Below are positions 28,060 to 36,673 of a stretch of DNA of 64,000 nucleotides, one piece after another; within the stretch, counting starts at the first letter, position 1; the number at the start of each line of letters is the position of its first letter. This DNA is from Pseudomonas fluorescens (GTDB lineage: Bacteria > Pseudomonadota > Gammaproteobacteria > Pseudomonadales > Pseudomonadaceae): the NCBI RefSeq assembly GCF_900215245.1, contig NZ_LT907842.1, positions 1,054,001 through 1,118,000 on the forward strand. The letters are read 5' to 3'. Under the pieces are notes generated by a model. It saw only the letters and a program-made list of their open reading frames with translations. It was not told where the DNA came from and did no database searches. The position numbers and the translations under genes were made by a program.

Positions 28060-28435
28060 GGCGCAGGCTCCAGCGGCAGACCATTTCCACGGTGAACGCC
28101 GTCACCAGCATCACCGACAAGGTGCTTAAGCCAATCACCAACAGAATGCGCCAGCCGTCATGGCGCACCAGGCCACCGTAGTCGAGCAGGCTCATGAGGG
28201 CCGGGATAAAGAACAACAGCATTTCTGCCATCAACACCCCGGCCCCCAGTTGCAGAGCGGCCGGCTTGACCAGCCCACTGGCGAACGTCGCCAGCAACAG
28301 GCCAAGCCCCACGACGCCACCCGGGATGGGCCACGCGAACCAGGCCGACAGTTGAGTGCCCAGCAGGTAGATCGCCAGCAGTACGACCAATTCGCTCAGC
28401 AGGCGGCCAAGATGTTTGCAGGTAAAACGTTTCAT
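28049..28435 (-). CDS. lrgA: LrgA/CidA family holin-like protein
   Basis: A 128-residue protein with four predicted membrane helices and the motif AWPIPGGVVGLGLLLA, matching the P-G-x-x-G-L core of CidA/LrgA. The ATG at 28435 (MKRFTCKHLG) is preceded by GAGGA, whereas the in-frame start at 28462 has no ribosome site. It is the first gene of lrgAB. The regulator-like LysR gene 98 bp away in the opposite direction recalls the CidR arrangement. Confidence 0.88.
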   Translation of the reverse strand: MKRFTCKHLGRLLSELVVLLAIYLLGTQLSAWFAWPIPGGVVGLGLLLATFASGLVKPAALQLGAGVLMAEMLLFFIPALMSLLDYGGLVRHDGWRILLVIGLSTLSVMLVTAFTVEMVCRWSLRREA

Positions 28436-28511
28436 GAGCTTTGGGTCCTCGCAGGCCGCCATTTTAAAGAGACAGCTCCCATCCCCACAGCGAATTGTTA
28501 GACTGCAAGCT

Positions 28512-28526
28512 ATTCCAAACTGGAAT
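28512..28526. promoter_or_regulatory. LysR-type operator candidate between lrgA and the LysR gene
   Basis: ATTCCA-AAC-TGGAAT is a perfect 6-bp inverted repeat that also fits T-N11-A. It lies 8 bp before the LysR start and about 77 bp upstream of lrgA, where an autoregulatory LysR site is expected. Confidence 0.55.
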
Positions 28527-28533
28527 CCCGATA

Positions 28534-29430
28534 ATGGAATTCAAACAGCTGCGCAGCTTTGTCGAAGTGATCCACCGGGGCGGCTTTACCCAAGCCGGGA
28601 AAACCCTGCATATCAGCCAATCCGCCGTCAGCAAGCAGGTCGCGCAACTGGAGCAGAGCCTCGGTACGGCGCTGCTGGAGCGCACCGGCTCACACATCCG
28701 CCTGACAGCTGCCGGCACGGTGGTATTGCAACGTGCCGAGGCCATGCTGCGCCTGCACACCGAGCTGCTCAGTGAGCTTGATGATATGCAGCAACTGGCC
28801 CGTGGCGAGTTACGCCTGGGCTTACCGTTATTAGCAGGCGATTCTTTGTTTGCGGGGTTGTTCGCGGAATACCGCCGGCGTTATCCGAACGTCACCATCC
28901 AATTGCTGGAAGGTGGCAGCCGTACCATTGAGCAGGCGATTTTGAACGGCGAGTTGGACGTCGGCGGCAGCCTGATGCCCAGCGACCCGGCGTTTGCCTG
29001 GCAGGCCTTCTGCGATGAACCGCTGGATGCCTTACTGCCGATGGACCATCCGCTGGCCGACAACGCCCAAGTGCGCCTGGAAGAATTGGCGGACACGCCG
29101 TTCCTGATGTACCAGCGCAGCTTTGTACTCAATGACCGACTGATGCAGGCCTGCCAGCAATTGGGCTTCACCCCCAAGGAAATCGGGCGCAGCGGCCAGG
29201 CGGACTTTTTGGCGGCCCTGGTCGCGGCCGGCCAGGGCGTGGTGTTGCTGCCCAGCGTGGTCGCCCGCGGCCTGGTGCGGCCCGGCGTGGTACGCCTGAC
29301 GCTCAAGGCGCCCGATTACCTGCGCTGGGACATTGCCTTTATCTGGCGTGAGGGCGCTTATCTGTCCAAAGCCGCCCAAGCCTGGCTGGCGTTGCTGCGC
29401 GAATTCCCGGTCAACCGCGCAGTGCAGTGA
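28534..29430 (+). CDS. LysR-family transcriptional regulator (CidR/CynR-like)
   Basis: A 298-residue LysR protein. The HTH is MEFKQLRSFVEVIHRGGFTQ, then LHISQSAVSKQVAQLEQSLG, and the effector domain includes GELRLGLPLLAGDSLFAGLF and the usual VAAGQGVVLLPSVVA loop. The ATG at 28534 places the HTH at the very N-terminus; the upstream frame is an artefact. It is divergent from lrgAB, so it is the likely regulator of that operon. Its 3' end overlaps the convergent flavodoxin gene by 20 nt. Confidence 0.88.
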   Translation: MEFKQLRSFVEVIHRGGFTQAGKTLHISQSAVSKQVAQLEQSLGTALLERTGSHIRLTAAGTVVLQRAEAMLRLHTELLSELDDMQQLARGELRLGLPLLAGDSLFAGLFAEYRRRYPNVTIQLLEGGSRTIEQAILNGELDVGGSLMPSDPAFAWQAFCDEPLDALLPMDHPLADNAQVRLEELADTPFLMYQRSFVLNDRLMQACQQLGFTPKEIGRSGQADFLAALVAAGQGVVLLPSVVARGLVRPGVVRLTLKAPDYLRWDIAFIWREGAYLSKAAQAWLALLREFPVNRAVQ

Positions 29431-29866
29431 CCAACTCGGCCAGCCAAGGCTCGGCGTCGGCCTCCGGGGTCACGCTTTCGCTGGCGTCCAGACGCAGCAT
29501 CGGCAGCACTTCGCGCACGCCCAGCTCGCCGAACAGCTCGCGCATCTGCTCGCCGCCACCGCAGAACGTGTCGCCGTAACTGGCGTCGCCCAGGCCGATG
29601 ACTGCACCGGGCAGACCACGCCAGGCGGCGGGCAGTTGGTCGCGAATCATCGAATACAGGGGTTGCAGGTTGTCGGGCAACTCACCCATGCCGGTGGTCG
29701 AGGTCACCGCCAGAAAGGCTTCAGGAGCAAAGGCCTGCACGTCGGCCAAGCTGGCGCGAGGGTTGTGCCAGGCGTCAAAACCGGCCTTTTTGAGGATGGC
29801 TTCGGCGTGGCGGGCAACTTCTTCAGCCGTGCCGTAGACCGAGCCGGAAAGGATGGCGACTTTCAT
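29411..29866 (-). CDS. Flavodoxin (MioC-type FMN protein)
   Basis: A 151-residue FMN-binding electron carrier. The phosphate loop SGSVYGTAEEVARHAE lies at residues 7-22 in the style of MioC and sulfite reductase flavodoxin domains, with TSTTGMGELPDNLQPLY and GLGDASYGDTFCGGG forming the isoalloxazine loops. The ATG at 29866 is preferred to the TTG one codon upstream. It is a single gene, convergent with the LysR gene and divergent from the LOV gene, so it may donate electrons to nearby flavin or iron-sulfur enzymes. No partner is evident. Confidence 0.9.
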   Translation of the reverse strand: MKVAILSGSVYGTAEEVARHAEAILKKAGFDAWHNPRASLADVQAFAPEAFLAVTSTTGMGELPDNLQPLYSMIRDQLPAAWRGLPGAVIGLGDASYGDTFCGGGEQMRELFGELGVREVLPMLRLDASESVTPEADAEPWLAELVTALRG

Positions 29867-29995
29867 CAATCTGATCCTGTAGTTGAGCGAAAGCGTGGGA
29901 TATTAGCAGCTGGCGCAAATATTTCAGTGCGCACCGTGCAACATTCAAGACTTGCCATAAACTCCAAGCTTTAAAAACCAGCCATGGACCGCTCA

Positions 29996-30463
29996 ATGAT
30001 TAACGCCAAGCTGCTGCAGATGGTCGTCAATGCTTCCAATGACGGTATTGTCGTCGCCGAACGAGAAGGCAAAGACAAACCACTGATCTACGTTAACCCG
30101 GCGTTCGAGCGCCTGACGGGGTATGCCCTGGACGACATCCTTTATCAGGATTGCCGCTTCCTGCAGTCGGGTGACCGCGACCAGCCAGCGCTGATCGCCA
30201 TTCGCGAAGCGCTCGACAGCGGTGGGGCCTGCCGGGAAATCCTGCGCAACTACCGCAAGGACGGCACGCATTTCTGGAATGAGCTGTCGCTGTCGACGGT
30301 TTATAACGAGGCCGACAAGCAGACGTATTTCGTCGGCGTGCAAAAAGACGTCACTGCCCAGGTCAAAGCGCAACAACGCGTCGCGCAGTTGGAGGCGCAA
30401 GTGGCCGAGCTTAAAGCGCAGTTGGCGGCCCTGGAAACGACGAGCGGAAATAACAAATTGTAG
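29996..30463 (+). CDS. Short LOV blue-light photoreceptor (PpSB1-LOV type)
   Basis: A 155-residue protein that is essentially one LOV (PAS) domain with helical caps. ASNDGIVVAEREG opens the fold. The flavin-adduct motif is YQDCRFLQSGDRDQ with the reactive C53, followed by EILRNYRKDGTHFWNELSLS and YFVGVQKDVT. A C-terminal coiled coil is clear (VKAQQRVAQLEAQVAELKAQ). Starting at MINAKLL puts the cysteine at position 53, as in P. putida PpSB1-LOV; an in-frame ATG four codons earlier is the alternative. It has no output domain, so signalling must be through protein contacts. It lies beside a class II LitR-type regulator, as in P. putida. Confidence 0.93.
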   Translation: MINAKLLQMVVNASNDGIVVAEREGKDKPLIYVNPAFERLTGYALDDILYQDCRFLQSGDRDQPALIAIREALDSGGACREILRNYRKDGTHFWNELSLSTVYNEADKQTYFVGVQKDVTAQVKAQQRVAQLEAQVAELKAQLAALETTSGNNKL

Positions 30464-30521
30464 TAAATGAGGCCGTTAGAGGGATAATGGCTTTTTAGTA
30501 CCTCATCCTTGAGCTACATCA

Positions 30522-31127
30522 ATGCACCGCGACGCTCTCTTGACGCAGGACGAACTGGATTTTATCCAGGACATGCAGCACAACCCGCAGCTCAACGTGC
30601 GGGACGCATGGTCGAGCCTGACCGTCAACGGCGGTGCACAGATTCGCGATTTGCTCACGCGGCTGGCCGCTCACGACCACGTCACCATCCAAGCGCAGTT
30701 CGACAACCAGCAACTCACCTTCCCCTTGCACCTGGTGGAAGATGAGTTTCATGCGGTTCACTTGCGCTTGGGGGTACCGAGCATTTTTGAAGACGGCCCG
30801 ATGATCCGCCCGTGGCGCCTGGCGCTTGAGACACCGGTGGCGCTGGAGAACGTCAAGGGTAACCCCGCCGCCCTGTGGGTGCATGAGGTGTCATTCAAAG
30901 GCGTGTTGGTGGAGATTCGCGGCCGGGTCAAACCGCCGAAAACCTTTTCCCTGTGGTTCAGCCCGTCCGGTTACGAGCGTATTGCGTTGCGCGGCACCCT
31001 GGAGCGGGAAACCGCCCGAGGGTTGTTCGCCTACCGCTTGAGCCAGAGCGATGCGGAGGAAATCGAACGCCTGCGCCAGTTCATCCTGCACCAGCATCGA
31101 CTGGTCCACCCGCATGTGCACGCCTGA
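30522..31127 (+). CDS. Unknown cytosolic protein, PilZ-like features
   Basis: A 201-residue protein not firmly recognised. The N-terminal half (LTQDELDFIQDMQHNPQLNV ... GGAQIRDLLTRLAAHDHVTI) is followed by a beta-rich half with WVHEVSFKGVLVEIRGRVKP, which loosely recalls the D/N-x-S-x-x-G strand of PilZ domains, and TFSLWFSPSGYERIALRGTL. The upstream RxxxR-like c-di-GMP motif is not clear, so c-di-GMP binding is unproven. It is co-directional with the LOV gene, 58 bp downstream, and convergent with the LitR-type regulator 2 bp away. This placement suggests a role with the light-response genes. Confidence 0.6.
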   Translation: MHRDALLTQDELDFIQDMQHNPQLNVRDAWSSLTVNGGAQIRDLLTRLAAHDHVTIQAQFDNQQLTFPLHLVEDEFHAVHLRLGVPSIFEDGPMIRPWRLALETPVALENVKGNPAALWVHEVSFKGVLVEIRGRVKPPKTFSLWFSPSGYERIALRGTLERETARGLFAYRLSQSDAEEIERLRQFILHQHRLVHPHVHA

Positions 31128-31129
31128 TA

Positions 31130-32089
31130 TCAGGTATCCAGCGCGCCGCTGAGGAACTGCTGCAGTCGCCGCCGCATCAAGCTGCCCTCACTGCCCAGGC
31201 AGCCGACGGAGGAGCCCACCAAATCCTTCTCGGCCAAGTCCGAGGCGATACCGGCAAAGAACAGCGGGCAATCCAGGGTCAACGCCAACCGACTCAAGCG
31301 CCCCGGCAGGCCCTGGTTGTGTGAATGGTTGGAGAAAATAATCAGCGCCTGGGGATGCATCCGTTCACACACCAGTGTCAACTCTTCAAAGGGCTGGCCC
31401 ATGCCGAGCACCTTCACCGCCAGGTCATCGCCACTCATCAGCAACGCCGCGACCAGCAACTCCAATTTACGACACTCGCCAGGTATGGCTGTCAGTAATA
31501 CCCGTGGCGCGGTTGAGGCACTCGCAGACTGCAGGCGCAGGAAGGCCTGTATGCGCAGAAAGGTGTCGTAAAACAGCCATTCGCTGGCTTGGCCGAAACG
31601 GCCTTGGTGGCGCAGCAGGTCATACCACAGCGGCATCAGGATATTCTGGAACGCGACGCCGAGCGGGTAGGTCGCAAGAATCTGACCGTACAGGCTCTCC
31701 AACTGACGATCGTCAAAGGCACTGACGGCTTGCACCAGTCTCGCCCGCCACTGCAGCCATTCGCTCTCCTCGCACGTATCGCGCTCAGCGCGCACGGCAC
31801 TGGCCTGCTGATCATCGCGCGCAAGAATTTTGCCGACCTTGCTCACCGCCACACCCCGCTCAATCCAATCGAGAATGCGTTTGACGGTCTCAATATCAGC
31901 GCTGGAGTAGAGGCGGTGCCCACTTTCGGTGCGCGTGGGCTGGATCAGGCCATAACGACGCTCCCAGGCACGCAACGTGACGGGGTTAACACCTGTCAAT
32001 CTCGAGACTTCACGAATCGGAAACAATGCCATCGAATCAGCAAGGTTTTCAGCGGCAACTTCGCGAGTAGGCGCAGTAATTTCAGGCAT
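31130..32089 (-). CDS. MerR-family regulator, class II LitR/CarH-like (B12-less)
   Basis: A 319-residue regulator. The MerR HTH lies at about residues 22-65 (FPIREVSRLTGVNPVTLRAW ... RYGLIQPTRTESGHRLYSSA). It is followed by a four-helix region and a Rossmann-like region as in CarH/LitR. The cobalamin sites are degenerate: the E-H pair of the helical bundle is ASEWLF, and the DxHxxG loop is IPGECRKLEL. This matches P. putida class II LitR proteins (PplR), which lack B12 and depend on a short LOV protein for light input. It is divergent from the ABM/folM/folE/folX genes, its likely regulon, and convergent with the 201-aa gene. Confidence 0.88.
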   Translation of the reverse strand: MPEITAPTREVAAENLADSMALFPIREVSRLTGVNPVTLRAWERRYGLIQPTRTESGHRLYSSADIETVKRILDWIERGVAVSKVGKILARDDQQASAVRAERDTCEESEWLQWRARLVQAVSAFDDRQLESLYGQILATYPLGVAFQNILMPLWYDLLRHQGRFGQASEWLFYDTFLRIQAFLRLQSASASTAPRVLLTAIPGECRKLELLVAALLMSGDDLAVKVLGMGQPFEELTLVCERMHPQALIIFSNHSHNQGLPGRLSRLALTLDCPLFFAGIASDLAEKDLVGSSVGCLGSEGSLMRRRLQQFLSGALDT

Positions 32090-32300
32090 CTGGGGTCAAA
32101 AACGTCCGTGTGAATGTGGATCCCATTTAACGCCTGAACACTTGTCCTTTTCAAGGCCCGGCTCTTTAGACCAATGTCACTGGCGTAATTTTTCAAAACA
32201 GGAATAATCCTTGCCTGTTTTTCAGGTGGTGGCCCAACCCGGCCGCCATCTTTGCGCATTACCTACCCGGTTCAGCGCACCTGATATTTGGAGATACACA

Positions 32301-32858
32301 ATGTCTACCTCACCCGTCACCCTGATGGTTGCGCGCCGCGTCGCCAAAGGTCGCTATGAAGAACTGATGGCCTGGCTGCGCGAAGGCGAGCAATTGGCCA
32401 CCGACTTCCCCGGTTATCTGGGCTCCGGTGTACTTGCTCCGCCGCCCAACGATGATGAATTTCAGATCATCTTCCGCTTCGCCGACGAGAAAACCCTGCA
32501 CGCCTGGGAATTCTCCGCGTCGCGCGGCGCCTGGCTGAGCCGTGGCAGCGAACTGTTTGCCGACCCGTCCGAGCATCGCGTCAGTGGCATTGATGGCTGG
32601 TTCGGTGCCGTGGGTGCGCGACCACCGCGCTGGAAACAGGCCGTGGCGATCTGGCTGGCATTTTTCCCGGTGTCGCTGCTGTTCAACGTTGGCCTGGGGC
32701 CGTTGCTCAGCGAGCTTGACCTGTTCAGCCGCGTTTTGGTCAGCACGCTCGCACTCACGCCATTGATGGTTTACTTCTTTATTCCACTGTCGACACACCT
32801 GCTGGCGAGCTGGTTGCACCCCGCGCCGCCGCGAAAGGTCACCGAAGCTGCTGCGTGA
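32301..32858 (+). CDS. Antibiotic biosynthesis monooxygenase-domain membrane protein
   Basis: A 185-residue protein. Residues 1-100 form an ABM (ferredoxin-like) domain: VTLMVARRVAKGRYEELMAW, then LGSGVLAPPPNDDEFQIIFR and LHAWEFSASRGAWL. Two membrane helices follow at about 118-138 and 145-168, ending HLLASWLHPA. GGAG lies 7 bp before the ATG. It is first in a run with folM, folE and folX and divergent from the LitR-like regulator, so it is probably light-induced. The family includes heme or quinol monooxygenases and electron-donor-free enzymes; activity here is unknown. Confidence 0.82.
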   Translation: MSTSPVTLMVARRVAKGRYEELMAWLREGEQLATDFPGYLGSGVLAPPPNDDEFQIIFRFADEKTLHAWEFSASRGAWLSRGSELFADPSEHRVSGIDGWFGAVGARPPRWKQAVAIWLAFFPVSLLFNVGLGPLLSELDLFSRVLVSTLALTPLMVYFFIPLSTHLLASWLHPAPPRKVTEAAA

Positions 32859-32915
32859 GTACAGGGGTGGCCGGTCGCTGGTATAGTTTCAATCTGCCAG
32901 CGACTTGAGCCCCCC

Positions 32916-33626
32916 ATGACTGCAACGAACGCCCCGATCCTGATTACCGGCGCCGGCCAGCGTGTCGGCCTGCATTGCGCCGAACGCCTGCTGGACGAGG
33001 GCCATTCGGTGATTTTCAGCTACCGCAGCGAACGCCCCGGCGTTGCGGCCTTGCGCGAACGCGGCGCGCTCGGCGTGTTTGCGGATTTTTCCAGTGAAGC
33101 CGGGATCCTGGCCTTCATCGCAGCCCTTAAAACCCACACCGACAGCCTGCGCGCGATCATCCACAACGCTTCGGCGTGGGTCGCAGAAACGCCAGGCGAC
33201 GAAAGCCACGCCTTTACCGACATGTTCAGCGTGCACATGCTTGCGCCGTACTTGATCAACCTGCATTGTTCACCTTTGCTGCAACGCTCGTCACCCGCCG
33301 ATATCGTGCATATCAGCGATGACGTGGTGCGCAAGGGCAGCCGCCAGCACATCGCCTATTGCGCCACCAAGGCCGGCCTGGACAGCCTCACGCTGTCATT
33401 TGCCGCGCAGTTCGCGCCAACGATCAAGGTCAACGGTATCGCCCCGGCGATGGTGATGTTCAATGAGGGCGATGACGCGGCCTACCGCGCCAAGGTGCTG
33501 GCCAAATCGGCACTGGGCATCGAACCCGGGCCGGAGGTGATCTACCAGAGCGTGCGTTACCTGCTGGACAACCCCTATGTCACCGGTACCACCCTGACCG
33601 TCAACGGCGGGCGGCATATCAAGTAA
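32916..33626 (+). CDS. folM: Dihydromonapterin reductase FolM
   Basis: A 236-residue SDR. The NADP site ILITGAGQRVGLHCAERL has the pteridine-reductase GxxxR-x-G variant, with NASAWVAE, AYCATKAGLDSL (catalytic Tyr and Lys) and IAPAMVMFNEGDD. FolM reduces dihydromonapterin to tetrahydromonapterin and has weak dihydrofolate reductase activity. It is followed 20 bp later by folE and then folX, which make the dihydromonapterin precursor from GTP, so these three genes form one pterin pathway. In P. putida and P. aeruginosa tetrahydromonapterin serves phenylalanine hydroxylase. Confidence 0.92.
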   Translation: MTATNAPILITGAGQRVGLHCAERLLDEGHSVIFSYRSERPGVAALRERGALGVFADFSSEAGILAFIAALKTHTDSLRAIIHNASAWVAETPGDESHAFTDMFSVHMLAPYLINLHCSPLLQRSSPADIVHISDDVVRKGSRQHIAYCATKAGLDSLTLSFAAQFAPTIKVNGIAPAMVMFNEGDDAAYRAKVLAKSALGIEPGPEVIYQSVRYLLDNPYVTGTTLTVNGGRHIK

Positions 33627-33646
33627 GCCGTTTGTGAGGATGTTGT

Positions 33647-34207
33647 ATGACCTTGTCCCTGCCCCAACACTACCGCGAGATCCTCAAAGGCCTGGGCGAA
33701 GACCCGGAACGCGAAGGCTTGCTCGACACCCCCAAGCGCGCTGCCAAGGCCATGCAGTACCTGTGTCATGGCTACGAGCAGAACCTGGACGAAATCGTCA
33801 ACGGCGCGCTGTTCGCGTCCGACAATGACGAGATGGTGATTCTCAAGGATATCGAGCTGTATTCACTCTGCGAGCACCACTTACTGCCCTTTATCGGCAA
33901 GGCGCATGTCGCCTATATTCCGACTGGCAAGGTGCTCGGCCTGTCGAAACTGGCGCGCATTGTCGACATGTACGCGCGGCGCCTGCAAATCCAGGAAAAC
34001 CTCACGCGGCAAATCGCCGACGCCATCCAGCAGGTGACCCAGGCCGCCGGCGTGGCCGTGGTGATCGAAGCCAAGCATATGTGCATGATGATGCGCGGCG
34101 TGGAAAAACAGAATTCAACCATGAACACTTCGGTGATGCTCGGCGCTTTCCGCGAGTCGAACACCACGCGCATGGAGTTCCTGCAACTGATTGGACGGAG
34201 CAAGTAG
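33647..34207 (+). CDS. folE: GTP cyclohydrolase I
   Basis: A 186-residue enzyme making 7,8-dihydroneopterin triphosphate from GTP. Zinc ligands are C75 and H78 in [20 protein letters not shown], and C146 in [35 protein letters not shown] is the usual signature. The length is slightly short but normal for this subgroup. It lies in the pterin operon between folM and folX. Its location in a light-response locus suggests it is a second, induced copy rather than the main folate gene. Confidence 0.96.
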   Translation: MTLSLPQHYREILKGLGEDPEREGLLDTPKRAAKAMQYLCHGYEQNLDEIVNGALFASDNDEMVILKDIELYSLCEHHLLPFIGKAHVAYIPTGKVLGLSKLARIVDMYARRLQIQENLTRQIADAIQQVTQAAGVAVVIEAKHMCMMMRGVEKQNSTMNTSVMLGAFRESNTTRMEFLQLIGRSK

Positions 34208-34209
34208 CA

Positions 34210-34581
34210 ATGCCACAACTTCAACCAGGCATGGCGCGCATCCGGGTCAAAGACCTGTGCCTGCGCACCTTTATCGGCATCAACGAGGATGAGATCCTCA
34301 ACAAGCAGGACGTGCTGATCAACCTGACCATCCTGTATGCCGCTCAGGAAGCCGTGCGCGACAACGATATCGACCACGCGCTGAATTATCGCACCATCAC
34401 CAAGGCCATTATCGCCCACGTGGAAGGTAACCGCTTCGCCCTGCTGGAGCGCCTGACCCAAGAGCTGCTGGACCTGGTGATGAGCAACGAATCGGTGCTC
34501 TACGCCGAAGTCGAAGTGGACAAGCCCCACGCGCTGCGCTTTGCCGAGTCGGTATCGATTACCCTGGCAGCCAGCCGCTAA
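34210..34581 (+). CDS. folX: Dihydroneopterin triphosphate 2'-epimerase FolX
   Basis: A 123-residue tunnelling-fold enzyme. It opens [20 protein letters not shown], with [26 protein letters not shown], the catalytic-Glu region [16 protein letters not shown] and a C-terminal [17 protein letters not shown]. It epimerises dihydroneopterin triphosphate to dihydromonapterin triphosphate. Its ATG lies 2 bp after the folE stop, so it is translationally coupled. FolB aldolase is the close relative; the neighbouring folM and folE favour FolX. Confidence 0.92.
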   Translation: MPQLQPGMARIRVKDLCLRTFIGINEDEILNKQDVLINLTILYAAQEAVRDNDIDHALNYRTITKAIIAHVEGNRFALLERLTQELLDLVMSNESVLYAEVEVDKPHALRFAESVSITLAASR

Positions 34582-34604
34582 CCCCTGGATCAGCAGTGAG
34601 CCCT

Positions 34605-34901
34605 ATGAACGACCAACAACGCCTCGAACTCGAAGCTGCCGCCTTCCGCCGGTTGGTAGCGCACCTGGACAGCCGCAAGGATGTGCAGAACATCGACCTG
34701 ATGAACCTCTCGGGTTTCTGCCGCAACTGCTTGTCCAAGTGGTACAAGGCCGAGGCCGATGAGCGCCACATCGAGCTGAGCCTCGATGACGCCCGTGAAG
34801 TGGTGTACGGCATGCCGTACGCCGAGTGGAAAGCCCAATACCAGAAAGAAGCCAGCGCCGACCAACACGCGGCGTTTGCCAAAGGAAAACCCCATGACTG
34901 A
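34605..34901 (+). CDS. DUF1244 family protein
   Basis: A 98-residue small protein. RLVAHLDSRKDVQNIDLMNL, GFCRNCLSKWYKAEADERH and EVVYGMPYAEWKAQYQ define DUF1244. The CxxC pair could bind metal. I start at the ATG at 34605; a GTG three codons earlier is possible. Its 3' end overlaps the HopJ-family gene by 8 nt. It trails folX by 23 bp and probably sits on the same transcript, as commonly seen in pseudomonads. Function is unknown. Confidence 0.88.
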   Translation: MNDQQRLELEAAAFRRLVAHLDSRKDVQNIDLMNLSGFCRNCLSKWYKAEADERHIELSLDDAREVVYGMPYAEWKAQYQKEASADQHAAFAKGKPHD

Positions 34902-35235
34902 TTTGAACACCCTGCGCGCCAGCCTCAACAGCGGCGAACACCTGTTTGCCGACACGCTGGCCTTTATCGCTGCCGGTTACGACTACCAGCCGCAAGCTTT
35001 CACCAACGGCAGCGTGGAAAACGCCGCCGGTCAAAACGAAGGCTCGTGCAAGACCCTGGGGCTGGCGCTGCTGGAAGGCTTGAGCGATCAGCAAGCGCTG
35101 CTGGCCTTTGGTGAGCATTACCGTTCCGTGCTGGCGACGCCTGAGGGCAGTGATCACAGCAATATTCGCGCATTGATTGCGCATGGTTTGGCCGGTGTGA
35201 AATTTGCTGCGCAGCCACTGACCCGCAAGTTCTGA
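34894..35235 (+). CDS. HopJ type III effector-family protein
   Basis: A 113-residue protein of the HopJ family: HLFADTLAFIAAGYDYQPQA, then FTNGSVENAAGQNEGSCKTL, LALLEGLSDQQALLAFGEHY and the C-terminal SDHSNIRALIAHG. Although first named as an effector, the family is widespread in non-pathogenic bacteria and plants, so a housekeeping role is likely. The ATG at 34894 follows AAAGGAAAACCCC and overlaps the DUF1244 gene. It ends the pterin/DUF1244 run and is followed by a REP pair. Confidence 0.88.
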   Translation: MTDLNTLRASLNSGEHLFADTLAFIAAGYDYQPQAFTNGSVENAAGQNEGSCKTLGLALLEGLSDQQALLAFGEHYRSVLATPEGSDHSNIRALIAHGLAGVKFAAQPLTRKF

Positions 35236-35251
35236 GTCAAACACAACTCAA

Positions 35252-35345
35252 AATGTGGGAGCGGGCTTGCTCGCGAAGGCGGTGGATCAGTTGATACATG
35301 TGTTGCCTGACACACCGCTTTCGCGAGCAAGCCCGCTCCCACATT
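35252..35345. repeat. Paired inverted REP element
   Basis: ATGTGGGAGCGGGCTTGCTC at 35253 and inverted partner CTTTCGCGAGCAAGCCCGCT ending in CCCACAT at 35344. It fills the gap between convergent hopJ and trxB. Confidence 0.92.
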
Positions 35346-35375
35346 CGATCTGTGTAGGTCATCAAATCCTGTGCA

Positions 35376-35407
35376 TAAAAAAACCGGCCTTTTGGCCGGT
35401 TTTTTAT
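35376..35407. terminator. Bidirectional terminator after trxB
   Basis: AAAAAACCGGCC-TTTT-GGCCGGTTTTTT is a strong hairpin with T-runs on both strands. It is 11 bp past the trxB stop and also serves the plus-strand hopJ side. Confidence 0.92.
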
Positions 35408-35417
35408 TTCAATGGGT

Positions 35418-36383
<966 letters not shown>

Positions 36384-36673
36384 TCACTCCTATCGACCAC
36401 CCGGAAAACAAGGCGGCTGGAATAAAAAAGGACCGCGAAGCACTTGGGGAAGGCTTGAACTCGCAGGTCCTGAAAAATAATGGGTGCAGCGTATCGAGGG
36501 GGGCAAGATTAAGGAAATACGGAATAACAATCCAGCTCATAGGCGGTCTCTATGCAGTCGGCTCGGTTAATCGACACCTTTGTTACCTTTGATGTCGTCA
36601 AACCGACCGTGCTTTCGCGTTGATTGCAAAGCCGGTAAGGTCGGCCCGTTCGTCTTCCTGCTCGGAGTTCTCC

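Noticed and set aside
34894..35235. HopJ gene as evidence of a type III secretion island
   Set aside because: HopJ homologues are common in non-pathogens, and no secretion genes or hrp-box promoter lie nearby.
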